From Leptospiraceae bacterium (GTDB lineage: Bacteria > Spirochaetota > Leptospiria > Leptospirales > Leptospiraceae), in assembly GCA_016708435.1 (NCBI GenBank), contig JADJFV010000005.1:124001-188000 (forward strand): 64,000 bases of DNA. Direction: 5' to 3'. The notes beneath the pieces were generated by a model that was not told where the DNA came from, ran no database searches, and was given only the letters and a program-made list of their open reading frames with translations. Below, piece by piece: positions 9,111-17,804 of the stretch. Both the position numbers and the translations under genes were made by a program. How positions within the stretch are numbered: position 1 is the first letter of the stretch; every line of letters starts with the position of its first letter.

Positions 9111-12100
9111 TAATTTTTGTTCCCTTATTTCTTATAATTGCAATCTTTCCACTCAGATGTTTAGAAAGCATTTTAACAAGCTTCAATCCAAAGCCTGTGG
9201 AGCTGTCAAAATCAATTGATTCCGCTATTCCGTTGCCATTATCCTCTACACTAACAAACACAGTTTGATCCACAACAAGCATTTCTATCTTAATGAAACC
9301 TTCCTGTCTATCTTTAAATGCATATTTGATTGTATTGGTTAATAGCTCGTTTACAATAAGACCGAGCGATTGCAAACGATTTACATCCAATTCAAAATCC
9401 ATTATATTCCTTTCTGTCTTTATCCAGCTTGCAATTTGAGAATTGCCAAGAATTTGATCTACTAAAGTAGTAAGATATTTTTTAGCAGAAATTTTATCTA
9501 GATTCTTGGATTGGTTTAATTGGTCATATAATACCATCATGCTCTGCACTCTATTAGCTGCATCTCGCAGGGCAGTCGCGACTATCGCCTCACTTGCGTT
9601 AGTAGATTGAAGTGATAGAAGAGAAAAAACACTAGCCATATGATTTTTAATTCTATGATGCACTTCTCTTAATAGCACTTCATTATTTTCTAGAAGTTCT
9701 TTTACTTTTTGTTCTGCAATCCTTCGCTCTGTAATTTCTGAGAACGTGATAACGGCTCCTTCGATTACATTTTCTAGAGTTCTATAAGGTTGGATACGCA
9801 TTGTATACCACTTATCGTCTTGTATTTGCACTTCTACTTGTTTTTGAATCAATGAATCCAGGACTTCTTGTAAATCGTCAACGAGAGTAGTATAGCCAAT
9901 TAGGTTTGAAACTACATGTGCTACCGGTCTTCCTACATCTGTTGGGATTAGGTTTATAATTTTTATTGCAGTAGGGGTAAATCGTAGTATCCGCAATGAC
10001 AAATCTAAGAAAATAGTAGCGATCCCAGTTCCTGCCAGCAGATTATTCATATCGTTGTTTACTCTTGATAAATCTGTAACTTTGGTTTGTAATTCCGTAT
10101 TGATTGTAGCAAGCTCTTCATTGACAGATTGCAATTCTTCTTTGGAAGTTTCCAATTCTTCGTTTGTAGATTGTAATTCTTCATTGACAGATTGCATTTC
10201 TTCGTTAAAAGATTTCAGATCATCATTTGATGTTTCTAATTCTTCGTTTAGATTCTGTAGAAATTCTTCTTTTGTTTTTAGTTCTTGTTTTAGTTGGGTT
10301 ATATACTCATTTACATCCGAAGAAGAATCGTCAGCGAATTTATATGGTTTTTCTTTTTGCTCAGGGGTTGCCTCTTCTTCAAGAACTACAAGAAAAAGGG
10401 GAGTGCTAGAGCCTTCGGAAAATTCCGATAATACGGGTCGAATGGTAATGCTTATATTCTTTGGGCTACCTTCTATATTGATAAATATGCCACTGCGATG
10501 AACGATAGTTGTTTCATTTGCGGCTTTACTAAGTGCAATCATTAAATCTTGTTTTAGACCTTCTTTTGCCAATTTAATAATATTGCTTGTCCCAAACTCA
10601 CCTGCGGGTAATTCTAAATAGACTCCTGCTCTTCCATATAGGTATAGTATGTCGCCTGTTGCATTTATGAGAGCTCCATTGGGAGCAATCTGTTGTAGTA
10701 AGGCTTTTTCTGTTAATTCTTTGAAGGGTAGTTTTGTTTGCGTAACTAGTTTTTCTGGATGGCTGGAAACATTGACTGCGGGTAGCCCTGGCATTGAGTG
10801 GAATTTTCCAAACATAGTTTGAGATATATTTCTAAAGACTTCTTTTCTTTGGTAGACTTTTGCTTTTCTATCTTCTACAGAAAATAAATCACCAAAATCC
10901 CCAATCGTTTCTGAATTGCCTAGAAAAAGAATCCCCTCTGGATTCAAAGCATAGTGAAATAATGGAATTATCCGCTTCTGTAAATTTCCATTCATATAGA
11001 TCATTAAATTTCGACAGCTTATTAAATCAATTTTAGAGAAGGGGGGATCTTTGATAATATTCTGCTCGGAAAATACAACCATATCCCGTATACTCTTACT
11101 GATTCGGTAGGCGGCTTTTGAATCATCGAAAGTAAAATATTGAGCGAGTCTCTCCGGTGTAACATCGAGAGTAATATTGGAAGAATAAGTGCCAGTGCGG
11201 GCAATAGTGATTGCTCTCGAATCAATGTCAGTGGCAAAGATTTGCAATTTAAAATTCTGTTTTGCCCGATCTAGATATTCTTGCAATAAAATTGCGAGAG
11301 AATAAGGCTCTTCTCCTGTAGAACAACCGGTAGACCAGATACGAATGACTGCCCCTGCTTGCTTATTGGCAAAGATTTTGGGAATGATTTGATTTTCAAG
11401 AATTTGAAATATTTCTGTATCTCGAAAGAAACTAGTAACTCCAATGAGTAAGTCGTGGTATAGCATCTGAACTTCAACTGGAGTCTTTTGTAGATACTTG
11501 AAATAGTTTTCCATTGAATCAATATGATGAACGGCAATTCTTCTTTCTATGCGGCGGTTAATCGTGGTTGGTTTATACTCAGAAAAATCATGACTTGTTT
11601 GAACCTTTAAAAGAGCAAATATTTTATCAAATAGTTCTTTTGTGTCTGCTGATGAAATCATTTTAGGAAGTTTACCAAATGAATGCTCTACATATTGTAT
11701 TAGTTCAGCAGGCATTGATTTTGCAGGGGATATGAAGTCTATTAAGCCAGTAGCAATCGCACTGCGGGGCATACCGTCGTATTCCGTTGTCTCTGGATTT
11801 TGTGCCATTGCCATACCACCTTCCCCTTTGATGGCTCTGACGCCTATCGTTCCATCGTTGCCATTTCCTGAAAGAACAATACAAATTGCTTTTTCTTTTT
11901 GATCTAGAGCAAGAGAACGAAAAAAGAAATCAATCGGGAGACGTTGACCACGGGGGGAGGAGGGCTCTTTTAAGAAAAGCGATCCATTTAGAAATGTCAT
12001 ATCTCGATTGGGAGGAATGATGTAAGCACAATTAGGTTTTACTTTTATTCCATCTTCTACTTCTAGAACTTGCATTCGCGTATAACGTTGAATGAGTTCT

Positions 12101-12279
12101 GTTAGAATACTTTTGTGATCCGGTGCGAGATGTTGCACTATTATAAAAGCCATATTTGGATTAACTATAGGCGGCATACCTGAGAAGAATGCTTCGAAAG
12201 CAGCGAGTCCTCCAGCAGATGCACCGATACCTACAATTGGAAAATCTACTGTGCTGAGTTTACTTTCACTGTTCTTCAT
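9091..12279 (-). CDS. CheB-CheR-PAS-histidine kinase fusion
   Basis: 1062 residues, four modules in one chain. CheB methylesterase, ~12-200: catalytic Ser21 in GIGASAGG, His50 in VQHLAPDH, Asp in SGNGNDGTIG. CheR methyltransferase, ~215-480: SAM-binding STGCSTGEEPYSL and NLMIYM. A long coiled coil, ~670-755, is made of repeated NEEL/SxNEEL heptads. A PAS domain (~755-870) precedes a HisKA_2-type kinase whose phospho-acceptor region is EVHHRIKNHM, with ATPase motifs NELLTNTIKYAF and GFGLKLVKML. No receiver domain regulates CheB. It probably senses an unknown signal rather than controlling chemotaxis, since no che genes are nearby. Its start overlaps the next kinase by 14 bp. Confidence 0.93.
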   Translation of the reverse strand: MKNSESKLSTVDFPIVGIGASAGGLAAFEAFFSGMPPIVNPNMAFIIVQHLAPDHKSILTELIQRYTRMQVLEVEDGIKVKPNCAYIIPPNRDMTFLNGSLFLKEPSSPRGQRLPIDFFFRSLALDQKEKAICIVLSGNGNDGTIGVRAIKGEGGMAMAQNPETTEYDGMPRSAIATGLIDFISPAKSMPAELIQYVEHSFGKLPKMISSADTKELFDKIFALLKVQTSHDFSEYKPTTINRRIERRIAVHHIDSMENYFKYLQKTPVEVQMLYHDLLIGVTSFFRDTEIFQILENQIIPKIFANKQAGAVIRIWSTGCSTGEEPYSLAILLQEYLDRAKQNFKLQIFATDIDSRAITIARTGTYSSNITLDVTPERLAQYFTFDDSKAAYRISKSIRDMVVFSEQNIIKDPPFSKIDLISCRNLMIYMNGNLQKRIIPLFHYALNPEGILFLGNSETIGDFGDLFSVEDRKAKVYQRKEVFRNISQTMFGKFHSMPGLPAVNVSSHPEKLVTQTKLPFKELTEKALLQQIAPNGALINATGDILYLYGRAGVYLELPAGEFGTSNIIKLAKEGLKQDLMIALSKAANETTIVHRSGIFINIEGSPKNISITIRPVLSEFSEGSSTPLFLVVLEEEATPEQKEKPYKFADDSSSDVNEYITQLKQELKTKEEFLQNLNEELETSNDDLKSFNEEMQSVNEELQSTNEELETSKEELQSVNEELATINTELQTKVTDLSRVNNDMNNLLAGTGIATIFLDLSLRILRFTPTAIKIINLIPTDVGRPVAHVVSNLIGYTTLVDDLQEVLDSLIQKQVEVQIQDDKWYTMRIQPYRTLENVIEGAVITFSEITERRIAEQKVKELLENNEVLLREVHHRIKNHMASVFSLLSLQSTNASEAIVATALRDAANRVQSMMVLYDQLNQSKNLDKISAKKYLTTLVDQILGNSQIASWIKTERNIMDFELDVNRLQSLGLIVNELLTNTIKYAFKDRQEGFIKIEMLVVDQTVFVSVEDNGNGIAESIDFDSSTGFGLKLVKMLSKHLSGKIAIIRNKGTKITIEFHL

Positions 12280-13579
12280 TTGCTTGCCCTTCTAATTCGA
12301 GTGGCAAAGTAAATGTAACCACAGTGCCAATACCAAGTTTACTTTTCACCCAAATACTACCACCTTGTTTTTCTACAAACTCTTTGCATAGTATAAGCCC
12401 TAGGCCTGTGCCGGATTCGTTTTCCGTTCCAAGCTCAGTAAACTTAGAATCCAATCTAAAAATCTTATCAAAATTAACAGTTTCAATTCCAATACCTGAG
12501 TCGGCGACGGAGACTTCTAAAAATTTTCCGTTTACCTCAGTGGATAATATTATTTTCCCTCCGAAGAATGTATATTTAATTGCATTGGTCAATAGATTTC
12601 GTAGAATCGTGGTCACTAGAGCCTCATCTGCATAAACTAAGTCTTTTCCCATTAAACCATTTTCGATTGTGATATTTTTCTTAAATGCGCTTACCGTTAT
12701 GAGAGGAAGCGTAGCTTCAATGATTCGATTCATATATCTACTCGTCGGGTTGAAGCCTATATCGCCTGTCTGAGATTTTGACCATTGCATTAGGTTTTCC
12801 AATACGGTGAATGCAGATTTTGAAGAGGCATGAATAATTTCTACATACTTTAATAGTTGTGAGGATAATTCATTGTTTACGCTAGAAAGTTTTCCTTCTA
12901 ATAATTCTGAGATTGTGATGATTCCTAGAAACGGATTACGCAGATCATCCGCAATGATACTAAAGAATTTATCTTTTGCTTGATTCACTTTTTCCAATTC
13001 ATCAGTATAGCTCTTAATTCTTTCTTCTGCGTTCTTTTGCTCTGTTATATCGATTGCTGTGATTAGAAAATTTTTCTCAACGAAAGAGTAAATTCCTTCT
13101 ATATGAACTTGCTTTCCGGGAATACCATCTTCTATTAATTGAACTTCGCAAATTTCTTTATGTCCTGATTCAGTCACTCTTTGAAAAAAAGAATTGAATA
13201 TTTGTCTTGTTTGTTCAGAAATGAATAGTTTAAAATTCGCTTTTAGTAATGCGCTATGAGCTTTCGATAAAAGCTCTGCACCACTGATATTTAATTCTGA
13301 AATCGTTCCATCTTTTTCAAGGGTATAATACCCCATTGGCGCAAAATCATACCTTGCCGTATACTTACGAGTAGCCGCTTCTAGTTTTTCATTTGCTTGT
13401 ATCAGTTCTTCATTTTGCATTGCCAATTCTATTTGATGTATTTCTATTTCGTGTATAAACTTATTTTCTTCTGTTTCATTTAGAAAGGAAGCTTCTAAGG
13501 AATGCTTTTTATTAAACTCAATTACCGCTCTTTGTCTAAGAGTTAGATTGGTTGTAGTGTTCGGTGTTTCTGGAATCAT
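12266..13579 (-). CDS. PAS-domain sensor histidine kinase
   Basis: 437 residues from ATG 13579, chosen because GTGGAG lies ~8 bp upstream; an ATG at 13666 would add 29 residues of no evident domain. No membrane segment, so cytoplasmic. A helical segment with HQIELAMQNEEL leads into a PAS domain (~75-190). An atypical HisKA follows (FFSIIADDLRNPFLGI), in which the usual His before (E/D)LRNP is replaced by D; phosphorylation may use a neighbouring residue or be impaired. The ATPase domain is intact (NLLTNAIKYTF, SGIGI, GTGLGLILCKEF). It overlaps the downstream CheB-CheR fusion, so the two are cotranscribed. Confidence 0.87.
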   Translation of the reverse strand: MIPETPNTTTNLTLRQRAVIEFNKKHSLEASFLNETEENKFIHEIEIHQIELAMQNEELIQANEKLEAATRKYTARYDFAPMGYYTLEKDGTISELNISGAELLSKAHSALLKANFKLFISEQTRQIFNSFFQRVTESGHKEICEVQLIEDGIPGKQVHIEGIYSFVEKNFLITAIDITEQKNAEERIKSYTDELEKVNQAKDKFFSIIADDLRNPFLGIITISELLEGKLSSVNNELSSQLLKYVEIIHASSKSAFTVLENLMQWSKSQTGDIGFNPTSRYMNRIIEATLPLITVSAFKKNITIENGLMGKDLVYADEALVTTILRNLLTNAIKYTFFGGKIILSTEVNGKFLEVSVADSGIGIETVNFDKIFRLDSKFTELGTENESGTGLGLILCKEFVEKQGGSIWVKSKLGIGTVVTFTLPLELEGQANEEQ

Positions 13580-13694
13580 TGTATTTATCTCCACTTTGTC
13601 ATATAACAATTCGTATTCGCCAGTGTATATTGGATAAATGAAATTAACCGGTGATTTATGTTTCAAAAAAAATGTATTTAGGACTATCTATTAA

Positions 13695-14444
13695 ATGACA
13701 CGGATTCGTGATGGGGATATAGAGAAGGGAGGTATTAGAAATGGTTTCTTATTGTTAGATAAATCGTTCTGTTCTACTTGTCCTAGTAGAGAATACGGGC
13801 TTTTTCATTGCACGGGATCTGATAGTCTTTCAGAAGTATCAGAAGAAAAAATTCGACTGAGTTTCAAAAAGAAAGAAATGATCTTTCAAGCACAGGAAAT
13901 AGTAACCGGTTTTTATTGTATAGAAAAGGGCTTAGTTAGAACCTACAAGGCAAGTGTGGGCGGTAGAGTCCAGACATTTCAACTGGCAAGCAGAGGAAAA
14001 TGGGTTGGTTTTAGAGATGCTATTGGCGGAGAGATTTACAATCATTCTGCGATATGTGTGGAAGATACAATCGCATGTTATATCTCCAAAGAAACAATTC
14101 TGCGGCTAATCAAAGTTGACGCTGCTTTTCAATTAGAAGTAATGAAATACCTGGCTGATGAATGGAAGGTAGTTGAAAATTCTATGCACTCTTTAGGCAC
14201 AAAACAGATTCATAGTAGGCTCGCTGCTTTACTGATTTCGTTTAGCGATGCAGCAGATAAAGATTCCGAGCTAACGATAAACGTTACGCGCGATGTAATG
14301 GCAACTTGTATAGGAACAACGAAAGAGACTTTGATTCGCTCTCTATCTGATTTTAGAGATAGAAAATGGATTGGTATCGATAAAAATAAAATAGAACTTT
14401 TAAATAGAAAAGTTCTTTCCGATCTCGCGGAGATTATTTCGTAA
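13695..14444 (+). CDS. Crp/Fnr-family transcriptional regulator
   Basis: 249 residues: cyclic-nucleotide-binding-like beta barrel (~50-165) and a C-terminal winged helix (~170-245) with the recognition-helix stretch MATCIGTTKETLIRSLSDF. The N-terminus has CSTCPSREYGLFHC and there are further Cys residues near 121-128, resembling the Fe-S ligand layout of Fnr. It could therefore sense oxygen or redox state, but spacing differs from E. coli Fnr, so this is inference. Divergent from the PAS kinase with ~115 bp between starts; no clear ribosome site precedes the ATG at 13695. Confidence 0.85.
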   Translation: MTRIRDGDIEKGGIRNGFLLLDKSFCSTCPSREYGLFHCTGSDSLSEVSEEKIRLSFKKKEMIFQAQEIVTGFYCIEKGLVRTYKASVGGRVQTFQLASRGKWVGFRDAIGGEIYNHSAICVEDTIACYISKETILRLIKVDAAFQLEVMKYLADEWKVVENSMHSLGTKQIHSRLAALLISFSDAADKDSELTINVTRDVMATCIGTTKETLIRSLSDFRDRKWIGIDKNKIELLNRKVLSDLAEIIS

Positions 14445-14450
14445 TTATCT

Positions 14451-14483
14451 TTTTGCCACATAGGCACTGAGATACAGAGAAAG
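14451..14483. repeat. Degenerate CACAGAGGCAC-type repeat remnant
   Basis: The sequence around TTTTGCCACATAGGCACTGA resembles the tract at 29771-29800 (TTTTGCCACAGAGGCACAGA). It sits directly after the Crp/Fnr gene. Such low-complexity purine-rich tracts recur in intergenic DNA of this window and have no coding content. Confidence 0.4.
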
Positions 14484-14537
14484 ATTCCAAGAGACTCTGT
14501 CGCTGCCTTATTTGAAAATTGGAGGAGTCAATTGGGG

Positions 14538-15395
14538 TTACTTCATGATAACCAATTGAAAAGTAGAATTCATGTCGGGGCTGCAATGAAGATTTAATGT
14601 TAAATGAATAGGAAAAGAAGTTCCATCTGAATAGATTAGGTTTAGAGGGCATGATTTAAGGATTTCTTTGTCTTTGAATGAATTATTTACTCGCTCGGTC
14701 TGACTTGATTCAATAATTCTCTTTTTATATAAATAGAATGAATCCTGGTCTTCCTTTGCTATAAACTTTTGAAAGCTTTGCTCTTTCAGTTTGTCTGCTA
14801 AAACGCCTAGAATATTTCTTGCTGTCAGATTTGATTCTATAATTAATTCTTTTTCATTGAGAGTCAATTGACCTACTGGGGATAGATGATACATCTCAAA
14901 GTATTTGGCTCTCAGAGTTTCGAGTTCATCCTGTCTTGCTCGAAATTCATCATTTTGCATCTGTAATTCTATTTGATGAGTCCTTAGATTTTCTTCGATT
15001 ACCTTTGCTTTTTCTTTCACTTCGAAAAGGCGGAACGCCATCTTGATAGATGCATCTAGAACTGTAACACTTGAATTTTTTACTACGTAACCGTAAGAGG
15101 TAATTTTTTCTGTTGTCTCAACGATTTCTTTTTCTGTATGGCTTGATAGGAAGAGTAGCGGTAAATCATGCTTTGCCAGAATTGTCTTTGCAGCCTCTGT
15201 TCCGCTGATTCCTTCGCCTAGGTCTATGTCCATCAAAATCAAATCTACTTCTTTATTTTCTTGCATTAAATCAATTGCCTCTTCACCTGTTTCTTTATGT
15301 ATAACAGTATACCCATATTTTTCCAAGGAGGCTTTAGTTAATTGTGCAAGTAGAAATACGTCTTCGACGAGAAGGAGTGTTTTTTCATTTAACAT
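14538..15395 (-). CDS. Response regulator receiver-PAS protein
   Basis: 285 residues. A receiver domain (~5-125) has the acidic pocket (LVEDV), the phospho-acceptor Asp in LILMDIDLGEG, the Ser/Thr in FLSSH and a Lys in YVVKNSS. A coiled-coil linker with HQIELQMQNDEF leads into a PAS domain (~165-285). There is no output domain. The linker and PAS are clearly related to those of the kinase at 12266-13579 (HQIELAMQNEEL), pointing to module duplication within the island. It probably relays phosphate or a ligand state between the kinases beside it. Confidence 0.88.
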   Translation of the reverse strand: MLNEKTLLLVEDVFLLAQLTKASLEKYGYTVIHKETGEEAIDLMQENKEVDLILMDIDLGEGISGTEAAKTILAKHDLPLLFLSSHTEKEIVETTEKITSYGYVVKNSSVTVLDASIKMAFRLFEVKEKAKVIEENLRTHQIELQMQNDEFRARQDELETLRAKYFEMYHLSPVGQLTLNEKELIIESNLTARNILGVLADKLKEQSFQKFIAKEDQDSFYLYKKRIIESSQTERVNNSFKDKEILKSCPLNLIYSDGTSFPIHLTLNLHCSPDMNSTFQLVIMK

Positions 15396-15438
15396 TGCTT
15401 TATTATAAATTTTGCTAGTATACTGTATACCTTTTAAT

Positions 15439-17082
15439 TTACTTTGGAAATTCTAAAATAATCTTTGTTCCATTTTGGCGTTCAATTTTTATCTTTCCAT
15501 TTAGTTGTTCAGTGAGTCCTCTAACGAGCATGAGTCCAAATCCTGTTGAATTGGAAAAGCTAATTGATTCAGGAAGACCATTTCCATTGTCTTCAATAGA
15601 AATATAGGGATTATTCGCTAGTAGTTTTGCGGTTACAGTTATTAATCCGCTCTCTCTTCCTTTAAATGCATACTTCATTATATTTGTAATGAGTTCATTT
15701 ACGATGATTGCAAGTGGTTGTAAACGTTTGGTATTTAACTCAAAATTCTCTATTCTTTTTTCTACTTTTATAGAAGAACTATTGGGAAAGTTTTCCAGAA
15801 TCTCATCTATTAAAACTGTCAGATAATCCTTGACGGATACTTCTCTGTAGTCGCTTGATTTGTATAATTTATCATATAATAATGCCATACTATTTACTCG
15901 ATTGGCTGCTTCTTCTAAAGCAGTAATAGCAGTTGCATTGGTTATAGATTGCGATTGAAGCAGTAATAAACTGCATATTGTATTCATATTATTTTTAATG
16001 CGATGATGAACTTCTTTGAGTATGATTTCTTTTTCTACCAATAGAGATTTAATTTTTTCTTCGGCTTGCTTTCTATCTGTTATATCGCGGGTAACGCAGA
16101 TAAAATGGGGAATGTGCTTCAAGGAAAAGGAGGCAATTGAGCTAATACCCATGAATTCTGTGCCATCTTTTCGTTTAAATATGGCTTCCAGGTCTTTGCA
16201 AAAACCAGATTCGGCTAATTGAGTGTATACTCTTTCTAAATCAGCAGGATTATTCCAGAGTTCAATTTCTTGGACTGTTCTACCGATTACTTCTTCGCGG
16301 GTATATCCTGTTAGTTCTAAAAATGCCTGGTTGACTTCTATGAGTGTTCCATTGGTTCGGTGAAATACAGAAACTGAATCTGGATTGGTCTGAAAGATTA
16401 ATTCCATATTCTCCATTGATTCCTGATTTTCCAAATTCAATCTCTTGCTCAGTAAAATAATAAACCCGTATGTCCATAGATTACTCGTAATTAAGGCAAC
16501 TAGATACATAGATGATTGAGTGAGCGTTGCTGCGAATGGACTACCCGCAGAAGGGGATATAATTGTCACCAAGGTTCGCATAAGAAAAAACAATGCATTG
16601 ACTATAAAAACGAATGCTAGGAAGTTTGTGGATCCCCTGAGTGCGCGTATTCGATAATGTATGAGTGCATGAGTGGATAACAGAGATAATACGACGATAG
16701 CGATAGATACGGTTACTCGCCTGGCTATAAGATTATCATTTAGATAGGTGAAATGAAAAGTTATAAAACTAAATAGGAAACTTACAATAAGGAGTAAGCG
16801 ACTGTTTTCCTTTTTTCCGAAGAATCTTAGAATTCCAACGTAGTAAAAAGTAAACGTGGCTAAGAATAGTATATTGTTTGCTACAGTGGCAAATTGTCGT
16901 AAACCGGTAGCATCTCTTAGATAATTAAAGGCAAATGCAAATACTCCAAAGACACTTCCTATTGTCCACCAACCCGGACCTTGAAAAGTTCTATCTATAC
17001 GCATTTGCACTGAAAGGACAATAGCTTGCATTAGAATCGTAATGCTCATTATGATTGCTAATGTATGAATGTCAATGTTCAT
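15439..17082 (-). CDS. Seven-helix membrane PAS sensor histidine kinase
   Basis: 547 residues. The first ~215 contain about seven membrane helices, resembling MASE/7TM sensory modules. A PAS domain (~225-345; EVIGRTVQEIELW, SIASFSLKHIPHFICV) follows, then a HisKA_2 phospho-acceptor region with EVHHRIKNNMNTICSLL and an ATPase domain (NELITNIMKYAF, GFGLMLVRGL). The kinase half is closely related to that of the CheB-CheR fusion (EVHHRIKNHM). The receiver-PAS gene 43 bp downstream on the same strand is its likely partner. The signal is unknown. Confidence 0.9.
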   Translation of the reverse strand: MNIDIHTLAIIMSITILMQAIVLSVQMRIDRTFQGPGWWTIGSVFGVFAFAFNYLRDATGLRQFATVANNILFLATFTFYYVGILRFFGKKENSRLLLIVSFLFSFITFHFTYLNDNLIARRVTVSIAIVVLSLLSTHALIHYRIRALRGSTNFLAFVFIVNALFFLMRTLVTIISPSAGSPFAATLTQSSMYLVALITSNLWTYGFIILLSKRLNLENQESMENMELIFQTNPDSVSVFHRTNGTLIEVNQAFLELTGYTREEVIGRTVQEIELWNNPADLERVYTQLAESGFCKDLEAIFKRKDGTEFMGISSIASFSLKHIPHFICVTRDITDRKQAEEKIKSLLVEKEIILKEVHHRIKNNMNTICSLLLLQSQSITNATAITALEEAANRVNSMALLYDKLYKSSDYREVSVKDYLTVLIDEILENFPNSSSIKVEKRIENFELNTKRLQPLAIIVNELITNIMKYAFKGRESGLITVTAKLLANNPYISIEDNGNGLPESISFSNSTGFGLMLVRGLTEQLNGKIKIERQNGTKIILEFPK

Positions 17083-17232
17083 GAAAGAACCTCATCCTTT
17101 TCTATATACTAATAGGATTGGAGTAAATCAATGTAAAATAAAAAAAATAGAGGAAAAATGATGTTAGATGCTAGTGAATTTAAAGGAAGAGAAGAGTGAA
17201 TAGTCAGGAAAATATTGTAGAGTTAAACTGTT

Positions 17233-17303
17233 TACTGTCACCTCATTCTATCGTTTTATTGCTATATAGACCTCTCACGGTGAAGATGTTCGAGGTGACA
17301 GTA
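17233..17303. repeat. Inverted-repeat element, internally deleted copy (71 bp)
   Basis: TACTGTCACCTC (17233-17244) pairs with GAGGTGACAGTA at the right end (17288-17303 is GTTCGAGGTGACAGTA). Internally only the ATAGACCTCTCAC segment near 17267 is retained. It lies downstream of the SH3-like lipoprotein gene that closes the act cluster and could form a transcript-end hairpin. Confidence 0.75.
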
Positions 17304-17371
17304 AAAATCCTTAATTGTATCTACAATCTTGCAACTAAGTTTGCATTTTATACAATTAAGGATAATAAATC

Positions 17372-17791
17372 TTATTCGATAACGCTATCTTTTACGAGAG
17401 AGTCTAGAGAATGTTTTTCTTTTGGAAGTTTTGCTAGGTCTGGAAATTCATATCCTTCTTTGTAATGAGCTTTGTCTTTTGGATCAAAGAAGTGTTTGTA
17501 TTTGTCAGAGTATCCCCAAACATAAACAGACTTGGCTGGATTTTGTCCAACTACAACGTATTTAGGAGAGATATATCCCTCTTTGCCGTCGATAGAGATA
17601 TGAATGGACTCTTTTGCAACCCATTTATGATTTCTATATCCGCTTGCTGTTCCTACTGTGCCTTTTTTTACATCAGCAATTTTCTTTGTTAGCTCAGCAT
17701 CAGAGTAAAGTGCCGAATCCCAAGTAACCTCAGCTTTCTTTCCACAGGAAACGAAAGCTAAAATGAATGTAACTAAAATAATTTTTTTCAT
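17372..17791 (-). CDS. SH3-like lipoprotein following the act operon
   Basis: 139 residues. Signal peptide with a good lipobox ending FVSC (Cys16), so membrane-anchored. The body resembles a bacterial SH3-type beta domain (KKGTVGTASGYRN, ISIDGKEGYISPKYVVVG). It begins only 13 bp after actF on the same strand, so it is probably cotranscribed. Whether it interacts with the complex is unknown; position alone suggests an accessory or assembly role. Confidence 0.7.
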   Translation of the reverse strand: MKKIILVTFILAFVSCGKKAEVTWDSALYSDAELTKKIADVKKGTVGTASGYRNHKWVAKESIHISIDGKEGYISPKYVVVGQNPAKSVYVWGYSDKYKHFFDPKDKAHYKEGYEFPDLAKLPKEKHSLDSLVKDSVIE

Positions 17792-17804
17792 GCGTATTCC
17801 TCTT

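Noticed and set aside
10055..10501. Long plus-strand frame opposite the CheB-CheR-kinase gene
   Set aside because: Antisense to the Glu/Leu/Asn heptad repeats, which give serine-rich nonsense; the minus-strand gene is unambiguous.
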